DNA of 64,000 nucleotides from Mesostigma viride (Eukaryota > Streptophyta > Mesostigmatophyceae > Mesostigmatales > Mesostigmataceae), in the NCBI GenBank assembly GCA_009746045.1, contig RPFO01000103.1, forward strand, positions 579,070-643,069, in the 5' to 3' direction. Within the stretch, counting starts at the first letter, position 1. The number at the start of each line of letters is the position of its first letter. Under the pieces are notes generated by a model, which saw only the letters and a program-made list of their open reading frames with translations, ran no database searches and was not told where the DNA came from. A program made the translations under genes and the position numbers. Of the stretch, positions 21,260 through 31,264 are shown one piece after another.

Positions 21260-23405
21260 GGTGGAATCTGATCACCGTCTCGTGCTCGCTCGCATCAGAT
21301 TGCGGTTTCCTGGGGTGAAACCGTCGCGACAGCTGGCGCCTCAGCCAGATCTGAAGGTGCTCCGAATTGTGCTGAAGGATGCCGACAAGATGTCAGCAGC
21401 AGAGCAGGCCGCTATGTCGTACAGGGATGATTTCCTGGCCGTCTTCGACGCCCGGGGCAGCCGACAGCAGTTACACGCCATTCCGCCGCCGGCCCGGGTG
21501 ATATTTCAGTGATCCTCCGCGGTGTCGCTGCCAAGTATCGTCTGGCTGCCCGCCCCGGCCCTCCCCACCTTGCCTCCGCGCCGACAGCTTGCTGTCCACC
21601 GTCACGCACCGACAGTGGTCGCCGCCAGGCAGATGCTCCGCCGCAACAGGGATCCGATCGCCAAACCTGGGCTGCAAGCAGCTCTGAGGGCCGCCTACAA
21701 GCAGGCTGAGAAGGCCGATGCTCAGCAGATGGTCAAGGACCTGCGCAGCTGCCAGCAGAAGCACGACGGCAAGGGGGCCTGGTTCTGGTACAAGCGCCTC
21801 GGGCACCCGGACGGCCTCGGCCGGCCCCACCGCCACGACGTCCCCGGCGCCCCAGCCAAGCGGCTTCGTACCTGGGCCGCGGCCACGGCCGAGGTCGTGG
21901 GGACAGCTGCGCCGCCCCCGCCCCTGCTCCCAGCCGCCGCCGCCCGCCCGGCCGCCCTGGCCGGCCCCGCTGGGCCCCCGGCCCCGCCTAGGTCAGCGGC
22001 GGACTACCTAGTCCCCCCGCTGGTCGGCCCACTTGGCGACCCGTCTGAGATGCCTCCTTTCACCTCTCGCGAGGTCACGGAGGCGGTCCAGCGCCTGCGT
22101 TATGACGCAGTCACCGGCTCTGACGAGATTCCTGGCGCAGTTGTAAAACTTGCAGCCGAATTCGAGGACACAGGTGTTATTATGCTGCTCTTCCGGGACA
22201 TCTGCAACCGCCTTCTGCTGTCCTCGCAACCACCTCCAGCGGCCTGGCAACACAGTTTTCGCACGATGCTGTACAAGAACTAGGGGTCGCCTGCATGCCG
22301 ACCCCGGCAACTACAGAGGGGTGTGCATTCAAAGTGCCCCCTCAAGCTTCTTATGCGGCTCATCCTGAACCGCCTGCGCACGGCCCTGGACGGTCACCTC
22401 AGCGAGACTCAGCACGGCTTCCGTTCAGGTCGCAACACAGTACAGGCGCTCTTCGCTACTCGCCGACTGGTGGAGGAACTGCAACGCCTTCAGCCTGGTG
22501 AGTCCCCTTTGCACCTTGTGCTGGTGGACTTCATCAAAGCCTTTGACTTGGTTTTCTGGTCTGCGCTGTGGGACATCCTCGAGCTGTTCCGGATCCCCCG
22601 CCCCCTGATTGCTGTCATCCGCAACCTGTATGAAGGGTCCACCACTTCTGGTGCGCACTTCTTACGGGACCACGCCACCATGCCCTTTACAGAAGGGTGT
22701 GTGGCAGGGCTGCGTGCTGTCGCCCTACCTGTTCATTATTGTGGTCGAATACGTAATGATTCAGGCGCGCAAGCGATTTGCCCGCATCGTGGGTAGGGAA
22801 CCAGGGGTGCAGGTTGCTAACAAATTCTGGCACGGCGGTGCGGACACGGACATTCGGCTGGCAGACATCATCTACGCAGACGACACCACCCTCTTCGAGG
22901 ACACTATGCACGTGCAGACATGGCTTGACTGCCTGGCTATCGAGGCCCGTGCAGTGGGGCTTGAGGTCAGCAAGAAGACAGAGGCCCTGGCGGTTGGGCT
23001 CACCCACTCACCGCCGCCCCTCTATCTCCTCGACGGCTCTCAAGTCCTGTATCGGGACCGCGTCAAGCTGCAGCCTGCTCCCCAGCTGCGAGGTTGATGT
23101 GGACCATCGCATCTCCCTCGCCTGGCACGCTTTACCGGCCAGTACCGGGCCCTGTGGCGCAAGCCCCTGGGCAAGATCGAGAAACAGGACCTGTTCAAGG
23201 TCCTCGTCCTTCCTGTTCTCACCGGTATGGGGCCGAGACGTGGACCCTCACCGCCGACCTGGCCCGCAAGCTGGACGGCGCCGTCACCAACATGCTGCGT
23301 TCCATTTTCAGAGTAGGATATGCTGCTCATGTCCGCAATGAGGACCTGTACCAGGGCACGCCATATATATCACCAGCACCATTAAGCAGCGACGCCTGCA
23401 GCTAG
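21260..23405 (+). pseudogene. LINE-A ORF2: end of EEP domain, RT and C-terminal region
   Basis: ESDHRLVLARIRLRF at once after the LTR element supplies the SDH catalytic motif of the EEP endonuclease. The RT domain spans about 22050-23090: MLYKN, GFRSGRNTVQ, VDFIKAFDLV (motif A), GVWQGCVLSPYLF and IIYADDTTLF with the catalytic YADD near 22872-22900. The C-terminal GAETWTLTADLARKLDGAV follows near 23228-23290. A stop after MLYKN (22281) and several frameshifts (near 22290, 22650, 23100, 23215) inactivate it. Confidence 0.85.
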
Positions 23406-23883
23406 TAGGGCACCTAGCTCGCACCAACCAGGTAGACACCTCACGTGGCCCCCCCGCAGGACTGCGACCAGCTCAGCCTGGCCGGCACCTCCTGACGTGG
23501 GCTGGGCCCAGCGGATGTTAGACGCCGCAAGGCCCGCACCTTCAAAGAACAGCTAGTGGAGGACATGGGGGGCCTAGGCCTTTCCGTGATTTGGAAGAAG
23601 ATGATGGACAAGTGGGCCCAGGTCATAGAGGACAACGAGCCCCCCCCAGTGGGGAAGCGCCCGCGTGTGCAAACCCGTGGGAGGCACGCCAGACAGCTCC
23701 CCTAGGGCAGCGTGAGGCTGTCTAGATAGATGTTGTAGTTAGAATGCTGTTAGATAGATGTCGTAGGTAGCTGATGTAGATAGATTAGACCGGTAGGACT
23801 GTTTGCACCCATCCATCCATCCATCGGGGTTAATGCTCCGTGACTCCCCAACGGGAGCACGAGTCTAATTAATTAATTAATTA
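23406..23883 (+). other. LINE-A C-terminal relic, 3' UTR and tail
   Basis: Degraded coding sequence (HLARTNQVDT) passes into a 3' UTR with TAGATAGATG-type and (ATCC)n repeats. It ends with a small hairpin (CTCCC-CAAC-GGGAG, with flanking pairs) and TTAATTAATTAATTAA. Confidence 0.8.
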
Positions 23884-24959
23884 ATGGGTTGGATGTCCTC
23901 GGCGTTCCGGTTGGCGACCCCGAGTTTGTCATCGATGCTCTGCGAGCCGCCCTCAAGGCACGCACTGAGGTACTGCCCTTGATTGCGCGCCTTCATGATA
24001 ATTTCGCAGACCAAGGGTCTGCTTCTGTGGTTTTGCGCTCACCCTCCCGTCGTTCACTGGCTCCGGGGCGCTCTTCCGGCTCAGGTCCGGCTGGCCGCCG
24101 AGGGCCACGACGAACGCATCCAGTCGGCCTTGGCGCAGCTGGTCCCGGGCCCCGACCTCCCGCCACATGCTATTCGCATCAAGCCTCCCTGCCTGCACGG
24201 ATGGGTGGCTGTGGTCTGACTCGTGCCGCCCGGCTGGCCCCAGTAGCATTTTCGGGCTCCGTCGCTCAGTCGTGGGCGGAAAGCTGCCGGCTCCTGCCCC
24301 TTTTGGCAACGGAAGCGCCCGACCTCCTGGACCCCAGCAGCCCTTTGCCCTTCGTCACCGCCATCCAGGAGGCCTATGCTGAGATCGATCCAGCAGCTGG
24401 CCTGTTCTCCCGTCCGTGCCGCTCAGGCGGTAGAGCGCCACCTCCCTCGCGGCACTCCCTCGGTCGCCTCCGTTCAATCTCCCGCCGCATTCCCTAGCTG
24501 CTCGCGTCATCGATAAACACCAGAAAACCTACGCGGGTATTCTGCACACGGCTGATTGGATGGCTCTTTTTGCGGACCTCAACGCCCAGGGACGTGCGTG
24601 GCTGTTCTCGCTTTCCTTGCGGAGTGTGGGCTCGGCGTACCTTCGTGCTCTTCCCATGGCCCCCCCATTCGCCTTAGCTCCCAGCCACTACTCGGTGGCG
24701 CTCCGGCACCAGCTATTTGCCCCGCAGCCTCTTGTTCCGGCTGGGCGGCCTTGTGGTAGCTGTGGGCAGCCGCTGGATCCCACGGGGACTTACTACCTTG
24801 CCTGCATGGGGGGCCAACAGAATCAGAATTGGTATTTGTATTTGCACACTGTCCTCCTGACGGTGGTGCTCGCCATGGTTCGGTCGGTTTTCCCCCACGC
24901 GAACATCCGGTCCGAGGATGCGGATGGCGCTGCCTTCTATTCCCCCAACCACCGGCCTG
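23884..24959 (+). pseudogene. LINE-B ORF, connector and zinc-finger region
   Basis: It continues the RT C-terminal region (LGVPVGDPEFVIDALRAAL), then LPARMGGCGLTRAARLAPVA and TADWMALFADLNAQGRAWLF, in three frames. Near 24750-24805 CGSCGQPLDPTGTYYLAC resembles the zinc finger that usually precedes the endonuclease in such LINEs, with the usual His replaced by Tyr. It is interrupted by hAT-like element 2. Confidence 0.75.
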
Positions 24960-26517
24960 CCGTGTTGGTCTGTACGGCAGTAAGGGGTACTCGGTAAAAC
25001 CCTTGCGTACTGTAAAAATACAGGTATTTTTGCGAGGGGTAAAAAGTACGCGAAAAAATATGCAGTACGGCATACGGGGTATTTTTGAAATTGTGGTAAA
25101 AAAGTACGGGGTATTATTGAGGCCAAGGCTTAAAGTACGGGGTATTCTAAGGATGTGTGGCCCTGCAGCCAACAAATGTTACTATGTACTATGCTCTCTG
25201 CTATTCATTAATGAGCATAATGGCAGTGACTTGCCACCTGCCACACTTAGATCGACATTGCAATACATCCTTCAAGTACATTTGTATATTGTGGACATGC
25301 AAACTATTGACCATCTAACACCGGTCTCTTTTATTACAATGCGTCATTGACAACATAATACATTATTGAATGGTATCATGCACCCAGAGCTCTGGCAGCC
25401 TCGATGCAGAGGATGTCATAGCACTATAATAGATGGCAGCTTCGCTGCACAGTGACAACAAGTGCATGCCACGAATCCCTAAAAAATAAAATCATTGGCA
25501 ATGAACCCAGAATTGACCTTCACTGCTGCAGCAGGTCCATACTTTGCCACTGCCGCGATCATGTTCTTGTACGAGGCGCTGGCGGCGACGTGAAACGGAA
25601 TGCCATGAATTCTCGTAAAAGAAAGAGGCCTGGGCAAGGCGGACTTCCTGAAGCTGCGCATTGGAAAAGCACTGTGGAATCGTCTTCTGCACTGCCTTGC
25701 CAGAGCCACAAGGGCCAGCACCCGGGGCAGCGGCAGGCAGAAGGGCCTTGGCAACGCGGGCACCGAGCACTGCCTTTTGCTCCTTCTTTTCCAACCGGGC
25801 TGCCTCAGCCGCTTGAAGCCTCCCGATCAGGCGTTCTACATTCCTAGACTGCTGGCAAAATGTGGCTCCCTTGTTGGGAATGTGGCCGAGATGGCCGACA
25901 GCGCGATCCTTGCTAAAGTTGCCAGGCCTGCCGAACTTGTAATCGCACAGCTTGCACACCTAACCACCTCTGGCCGACTACCACGTCTTCCCCACTCACG
26001 GTCTTTTCCACCTCGTCAATCAGGTGGAGGTATTGATACTCCTCTCCCCTTCTGACGACTGGAACTCTAGGCATGGTCGCCTCTTTTAGGATTGCCTAGC
26101 GCACAATACATGAACCGGCGCACCCGGCACCCTCTATTTGCTTTAATTGCGTCTTCACTCTTCTGCGTCTTTCTGGAAGTGCACCCGTCCCTAAACCTTA
26201 TGATTCTGCCATGCATATGCTGTCTGTCCACTGACAGCCTTTCTCCCGCGCAATAAAAAATCCTGTCAAAAAATGTAGAAAGGCACACCGTCACGCGTGT
26301 ACTAGCAAGTAGCTAAGCACTCGCTGCAATTTCAGCAATTTCAGTACCACTGACAGGTCTGGGCCTCTTCCCACCCCGTGACACGTCCGCGACCTCCAAA
26401 ATCGGCTAAGTCCAAAGTGAAAAACAGTGAAAATCGTACGGCGTACGCGGTCGAAAGCGTCAGTACCGTGGAATACGGCGTATTTTCATACCCGAGGTGC
26501 CGTACGAACCAACACGG
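24960..26517 (-). mobile_element. hAT-like element 2 nested in LINE-B
   Basis: Terminal inverted repeats CCGTGTTGGTCTGTACGGCA and, inverted at the right end, CCGTGTTGGTTCGTACGGCA (18 of 20 match) lie between 8-bp duplications CCGGCCTG (24952-24959, 26518-26525). Multiple AAAGTACGGGGTATT-like subterminal repeats follow the left end. An 8-bp duplication and an internal BED-finger frame point to hAT. The CCGTG start is less typical than CAGTG. No transposase core is seen. Confidence 0.8.
25492..25959 (-). CDS. BED-like zinc-finger fragment in hAT-like element 2
   Basis: This 155-codon frame starts MCKLCDYKFGRPGN, a finger-like C-x2-C followed by Gly-rich and His residues (AVGHLGHIPNKGATFC). An Ala/Lys-rich helix around AAEAARLEKKEQKAV comes next. 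The open frame continues past the recognisable part. It is probably the N-terminal remnant of a transposase, with the start likely lost upstream. Compare the frame at 13359-13907. Confidence 0.5.
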   Translation of the reverse strand: MCKLCDYKFGRPGNFSKDRAVGHLGHIPNKGATFCQQSRNVERLIGRLQAAEAARLEKKEQKAVLGARVAKALLPAAAPGAGPCGSGKAVQKTIPQCFSNAQLQEVRLAQASFFYENSWHSVSRRRQRLVQEHDRGSGKVWTCCSSEGQFWVHCQ

Positions 26518-26938
26518 CCGGCCTGACATCGTGGTGCTGGACTTTGAGGGGGGTGGCCGGCATCTGCTTATTGACGTTTCGGTGGCGCGGCCCTTGGCTC
26601 TTAGCCACGTGGCTGGGGCCTCCCTCACGGCAGGTTACACGGCGGACCGGGCGGAGCGGGCCAAGCTCCTGGCCTACGGCGACGTCGGGCACCATCGTGT
26701 GGCGCCCTTTGTCCTGGAGGAGTTTGGGGCCATGTGGCCCCTGACCTCCGCCTTCTTCAAGGAGTGTTGCCGGCTCCGGGAGGACCGGCTGGACCTGGAG
26801 GGCCAGCGGGCCCCATGGTCGGCGCGGACCTGGACGTCATATTGGCGTCAGCGCTTGTCGGTGGCGCTGACTCGAGCTATGGCTGACATCATGCTCCGCC
26901 GTACGCGGGCTGATTTTGCGGTGCAGCAGGGCTATTAG
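26518..26938 (+). pseudogene. LINE-B C-terminal endonuclease domain
   Basis: After removing the hAT-like insert the frame reads NHRPDIVVLDFEGGGRHLLI and then DVSVARPL, the PD-(D/E)xK-like core of the restriction-like endonuclease at the end of many early-branching LINEs. An AERAKLLAY helix and FVLEEFGAMWP follow. The frame is intact to the stop at 26938. The domain nicks target DNA for priming. Confidence 0.7.
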
Positions 26939-27088
26939 GTTCCTCCCGTTAGGAGTTTCCATTGGTCTTATCGTAGTATAGAGCTTTGACATGCATGGCT
27001 CTGTATATAGGTTTATAGCTGGGCATTTGCTTTGGTTTGAGTGATTTCACTCTGCTGTAAGTAATAATATCTTTATAATATATATCTT

Positions 27089-27345
27089 CCACCGGCCATA
27101 TGTCATGCAGGCCTTCTAGGCCCTCTCCCCAAGCCGCCCTGTGCGAGCTCGATTAGGAGGCATGAACCATCATGGCGGTGCAGGTGCACCTTGTGCACCC
27201 AGAGCAGGTGATATAGTTGTACATCCTACACACCTGCAGGCTGTCGCCCTGATTGTATTACAAACCCACAGATGCCCCTTTCTCAGGGCTATGTGTTACA
27301 TATGCTCCCCACGGAGCTATGTTCTTAATTAATTAATTAATTAAT
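27089..27345 (+). mobile_element. LINE-related 3' end with CGGAG-type hairpin and (TTAA)n tail
   Basis: It shares its last part (GGGCTATGTGTTACATATGC, hairpin, TTATGTTC, TTAA run) with 27836-28157. Non-coding. It is a 5'-truncated or non-autonomous copy. Confidence 0.65.
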
Positions 27346-27660
27346 AGACTCGGCATGGACATGTGCTACACTTAGTAGACGTGACGGTCTCACACCCGGG
27401 CAGCCTCCTGGTTTGTCTGTCATATGGAGGCAGATGGTACGCAAGGATAGATGGCAAGTAGTGATGAAGGAGACCACCCCCACGTCTGTGGGGGCTCCGC
27501 GTGTGACCGCGTATGGCATTCATAGCGATTCGGGACGAGGTACCCACACCCCTGTAACTAGGACCTAGATAGCTTACACCATCCATTCCATCCCATTTTC
27601 CCCTCGCACTGAGGACTTCTGCTCACGTGACGCAGTCACGTGTCTATTAATTAATTAATT
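27346..27660 (+). mobile_element. LINE-A 3' fragment directly following the previous tail
   Basis: It starts within the last codons of ORF2 (GACTCGGCATGGACATG) immediately after the (TTAA)n of the preceding element. It ends with the CACGTGACGCAGTCACGTG hairpin and (TTAA)n. Confidence 0.8.
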
Positions 27661-27835
27661 AATGGAGGCAGATGGTTCGCCAGGATAGATGGCAAGTAGT
27701 GATGAAGGAGACCACCCCCAAGTCTGTGGGGGCTTCGTGTGTGACCCAGATTGGCATTCATAGCGATTCGGGCCGTGGTGCCGGCCCACAACCCTGCTGT
27801 AACTAGGAACTAATTAGCTAGCATAATCCATTCCA
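27661..27835 (+). mobile_element. LINE-A 3' fragment, shorter
   Basis: It begins GGAGGCAGATGGTTCGCC right after the previous tail and stops near ATCCATTCCATTG. Its own tail is missing or was replaced by the next element. Confidence 0.7.
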
Positions 27836-28157
27836 TTGTGTGCTTATGATGAGCCACCCTCCAGATGATGCCTAGCTTTATTTTATTATGCAGTGCCCAT
27901 GCAGGGAGTCACTCCCTGCTGAGAAGCCATGCCCTAGCTCTTGTATAGCCATGATGATCTTCCCCCACATGGCATGCTCCCCCTTAGCTGGGCATAGCGT
28001 GATAGACCATGACGGTGCAAGTGCCCTAGCTAGTGCACCTAGAGCAAGGGTCGTTTACATTCCCACCCTTGCAGGAAGTAGCTTAGAATGTATGATAGGC
28101 CATATGCCCCCTCTCTGGGCTATGTGCTACATATACTCCCAACGGAGTTATGTTCCT
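27836..28157 (+). mobile_element. LINE-related 3' end, second copy
   Basis: It parallels 27089-27345 over its last 150 bases, ending ACTCC-CAAC-GGAGT and GTTATGTTCCT. That 11-mer is the target of the LINE at 28158-30033. The rest of this tail is found again at 30045-30053. Confidence 0.7.
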
Positions 28158-30033
28158 TAAATTAAAAAAGTTAAATTATAACATGACTCCGTTGGGAGAT
28201 CATGTAGCACATATTCCCGTGGATGGATGGAGGGGGGGGGCAAAGCCGCGAAACCGAACTAATCTAACTCTAAGCTAATCTAATCTAGAAAACCCTACTT
28301 ATTCTACTCAGCAAAGCGCCCCTTCCGCTTGGGGGGAGGGGGCTTGCCCACAGGGGCGGGCGTATGAGCCTGGACAATGGTTTTCCACCTCCTCTTGTCC
28401 TGCATAGCAGTCCAAGCAAGAGAGACGGAGTGAATGCGATGTTCAAACTGCGCTGGGACCACTAGGTCAGCCATCAACTGCTGTGGGTAGGTCATGACAT
28501 GTTTGCCTACCTTCTTAGGAATGTCCTTAGGGCCAGGCCAGGTCAGAACATGCCGTCCTGGCTGGCCAAGCCGCTGTGGGCCGGCCAGACCGAGGGCGGT
28601 GTCTACCTGGCTGGTGCGAGCAAGATGTCCTACGAATGCTATCCTACGCTGTCTAATGTCGTCCGAAATGCGAGGCATGCCCTGGTACAAAGATTCTAGA
28701 TGCCTATGCGTGTCAAACCCTACATTCAGGGCCTGACGGAGCATCCTGGTTACCGTGCCGTTTAGCTTGGCCGCCAGCGTGTCCGTGAGCGTCCATGCCT
28801 CGGCGCCATACGTGAGCACCGTGAGGACCAGGACCTTGAGGAGCATGCGCTTGCGGTGCTCGCCGAGGACCTTCGAGTGCCAGTAGGTTTTCAGCGAACG
28901 ATGCCGAGCCCAGGCCAGGCCGATGCGGGTGTCCACATCGGCGGCGGTGTCAGGAAGCATGCTGCCTAGCAGTTTAAAGCGATCACGAAATGGGACCTCC
29001 GTCCCGTCTAGCAGCTGTGGTAGCGGCGGGCGACTGGAACGGCCCCAATCACCATAGCCTCAGTTTTGACACTAATCTCCAACCCCACCGCCCGCGCCTC
29101 CAAGCCCATACAGTCCAGCCAGGTCTGAATGTGCTCGGGGCGCGCGATGAGGGTGGTGTCGTCCGCATAAATCAAGTCGGCCAGGCGGTAACCAGGTTTA
29201 ACCCCGCCGTGCGCGCTGTCGTTAAGGATGTCCAAGCCAGGCTCGAACCCCTTAAGAGCAGTAAAGCGCGCACGTGCCTGGCGCATGACGTGATCAACGA
29301 CAATAATGAACAGATATGGGGACAGGACACAACCTTGCCACACCCCGTGGTGAAGGGGGAATGGTGGGGTGGTGCCTTCCGCAGTCCGCACTACTGCCTG
29401 TGAGCCCTCATACAGTCGGCGAATGGCAGCAATAAACGCAGGTGGCACTTGATCCAGAGCTAGGATGGCCCAAAGAGCCTCCCAGAGGACCGTGTCAAAG
29501 GCCTTGATATAGTCAACAAAAATGAAGACCAGCGGCAAACTGTCAAGGGGAAGGCGACGCACCTCCTCCATCAACCGGCGCGCGACAAACGCAGCCATGA
29601 CAGTGTTACGACCACGACGGAAACCCATCTGAGACTCACCCAGGTGTGGGTCCAGCGCGGCGCGGAGCCTGTGCAGCATCATGCGCATGAAGACCTTCAG
29701 CGCGGCGCTCTGGAGGCAGACACCCCGGTAGTTACCGGGGTCAGCAGCAGAGCCCTTCTTGTACAGCATGACGCGGATGGCCGTCTGCCACTCAGCAGGC
29801 GGAGGCTCGTCAGAAAGCAGGACACGGTTGCAGAACGCCAGCAGAAGATCCCTAACCGCCGGATCAGGGGTCTTCAGCAGCTCAGCAGAAAGGTGGTCGG
29901 CACCAACCGCCGCATCGTACCGCAGGCGAGCAACTGAGGGCGCCGTCCAGTTCAGTCCTTCAAAGTGAAGGGGGGAACGACGTCGTCAGTGGCAAGGCAG
30001 CCCTCCTGCAAGGCGGGGACTTGGTAGTCCGCG
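28158..30033 (-). mobile_element. 5'-truncated LINE-A relative inserted in a LINE tail
   Basis: Flanked by GTTATGTTCCT (28147-28157 and 30034-30044). The 3' end on the minus strand has a GACTCC-CAAC-GGAGTC-like hairpin (bases near 28184-28203, minus strand) and an AT-rich TTAA-type tail. The copy contains RT and C-terminal coding sequence from a subfamily distinct from the copy at 1369-3158. Confidence 0.85.
28304..30033 (-). pseudogene. LINE RT and C-terminal region, two frames
   Basis: The upstream frame runs from the truncation (LRYDAAVGADHLSAELL) through YRGVCLQSAALKVFMRM, GFRRGRNTVM, FVDYIKAFDTV (motif A), GVWQGCVLSPYLF and LIYADDTTLI. It ends near 29008. The second frame (28960-28304) carries LTYGAEAWTLTDTLAAKLNG, HLARTSQVD and ends RKGRFAE. 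Only about one frameshift near 29030 separates them, plus one near 29770, so this copy is young. The EEP domain was lost through 5' truncation. Confidence 0.85.
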
Positions 30034-30044
30034 GTTATGTTCCT

Positions 30045-30330
30045 AATTATTTAATAATCCATTCCAAGTATGGCATTCATAGCGATTCGGGCCGCGGTGC
30101 CCACACCCCTGTAACTAGGACCTAGATAGCTTATACCATCCATTCCATCCCATGTTCCCCTCCCACTGAGGACTTATGCTCACGTGACGCAGTCACGTGT
30201 CTATTAATTAATTTATTAATCCGTTCCATCCCATGTTCCGTGATTTAATTAATTAATTAATCCCATGTTCCCCTCCCACTGAGGACTGATGCTCACTGCG
30301 TCACGTGTACATTAATAAATTTTAAATTAA
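30045..30330 (+). mobile_element. stack of three or four LINE-A tails, head to tail
   Basis: After the remainder of the earlier tail come a 3' fragment to about 30222, a roughly 40-base fragment to about 30262 and another to about 30330. Each carries part of CCATGTTCCCCTCCCACTGA and the CACGTG hairpin and ends in TTAAT-rich sequence. The last hairpin is shortened, and the same shortened form is present at 54887-54950. Confidence 0.75.
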
Positions 30331-30333
30331 TCT

Positions 30334-30372
30334 TTACAACAACGTAAACAGGGATTAAGGTTTGGGGTTACA
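30334..30372 (-). terminator. candidate TGTAA poly(A) signals, copy A
   Basis: On the gene strand TGTAA occurs at 30368-30372 and 30334-30338, 240-280 bases after the stop. TGTAA is the usual signal in Chlamydomonas-type algae. Copy B has the same pair at 54995-54999 and 54961-54965. Confidence 0.45.
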
Positions 30373-30610
30373 CATTAGGGGCAATCAGCCCACCAGGTCC
30401 AAGAAGAGGTAATATGCAGTAGCTCGTGGCAGAGTAGTGGGGATTTACTATTCGTGGGAAGGTGTGAGAGGATCATTACTGATTATAAGGGGGCAAACTT
30501 CAAGGGAATTGTATATACACTATGCAGTCATGGCATAGTACTACAGAGATAACAGCTACTATTATAGATGCAGCTGTTCTATTATGTGTATATCGAGGAG
30601 ACCTCGGAGG

Positions 30611-31264
30611 TCAATGTTCGGCAGCGCGCTCCAACAACCACCGCTTGAGCGCCTTGATCTTCTCGTGCTGCCTCATGGCCAGCTTGAGCAGCTCATCATA
30701 CGCCATGTCCTCCTCACTCATCTCGGCCTGGACCGGCCACGGGCTCATTACTTCTTCCGCCGTGGTCCGCCGGCTCGTGCTCATTACTTCTTCCCCCGTG
30801 GTCCGCCGGCTCATGCTCATTACTTCTTCCACCGTGGTCCGCCGGCTGCGAGACCGACGGTACGGATCACTCGGCCTCCCCAAGGGGCTGGGCCGCTGCG
30901 GACTCCCCCCGAGGCTCATCAGCATGCGGCCGATGCGGTGCGGATCCCAACTAGGGCTGACAGCACTCGCTCCCTGCCCCAGGCCTCCACCCGGTTTTTG
31001 CGATGCCAGGCCCTCGGTTCCCCTCTCTGAATTCTCTACATCCGTGGCTGCAGGCGTACTAGCTGGTGTAGACGGCAGCCGTCGCCCGTCGGCCTCCGCG
31101 TCATCGCCGCTCCCCGCATCATCATTTTCGAGCTCGCCAGGTGCAGACGCGTCCAAGTCGACAATGGGCCCCGCGACCTTCGCCAGCTTGAGCGTGCGGG
31201 GGAAGAGCCGCATGCTGAGGGCCGGGCTGGACACCTGGTAGAGGCGCATCGGCTCCTTGACACC
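30611..31264 (-). CDS. copy A exon 12: end of cyclase domain 2 and tail
   Basis: [16 protein letters not shown] closes the domain in the standard way. The tail is acidic, then Gly/Pro-rich, and holds three tandem copies of SRRTT(V/G/A)EEVMS, possible phosphorylation sites. It ends with a charged helix ([20 protein letters not shown]). The stop is TGA at 30611-30613. Confidence 0.85.
   Translation of the reverse strand, partial: GVKEPMRLYQVSSPALSMRLFPRTLKLAKVAGPIVDLDASAPGELENDDAGSGDDAEADGRRLPSTPASTPAATDVENSERGTEGLASQKPGGGLGQGASAVSPSWDPHRIGRMLMSLGGSPQRPSPLGRPSDPYRRSRSRRTTVEEVMSMSRRTTGEEVMSTSRRTTAEEVMSPWPVQAEMSEEDMAYDELLKLAMRQHEKIKALKRWLLERAAEH

Larger units (their letters stand above)
6975..23883 (+). 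mobile_element. full-length LINE-A copy, itself carrying two insertions
   Basis: It is flanked by the 12-bp target duplication ATGGGTTGGATG (6963-6974 and 23884-23895). Removing the LTR element and the palindrome array with their duplications leaves about 5.4 kb, a normal size for a LINE. The order is 5' UTR, ORF1, ORF2 (EEP endonuclease, RT, C-terminal region), then a 3' UTR ending in a CTCCC-CAAC-GGGAG hairpin and (TTAA)n at 23831-23883. Frameshifts and stops in both ORFs show it is dead. Confidence 0.9.
6395..26940 (+). mobile_element. LINE-B (RT plus C-terminal endonuclease), interrupted twice
   Basis: Three pieces, 6395-6974, 23884-24959 and 26518-26940, join into one LINE ORF once two inserts with exact target duplications are removed. 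The reading frame is restored across both junctions (RLHG then LDVLGVP; SPNHRP then DIVVL). The family differs from LINE-A: its RT active site is YLDD, and it ends in a restriction-like endonuclease domain. It is 5'-truncated and carries internal frameshifts. The 3' limit is uncertain and may run to about 27085. It is the oldest layer of the nest between 6.4 and 27 kb. Confidence 0.8.

Noticed and set aside
30522-31241. 239-codon plus-strand frame repeated at 55148-55867
   Set aside because: Antisense of cyclase exon 12. The minus-strand frame continues the cyclase domain across splice sites, which settles the strand.
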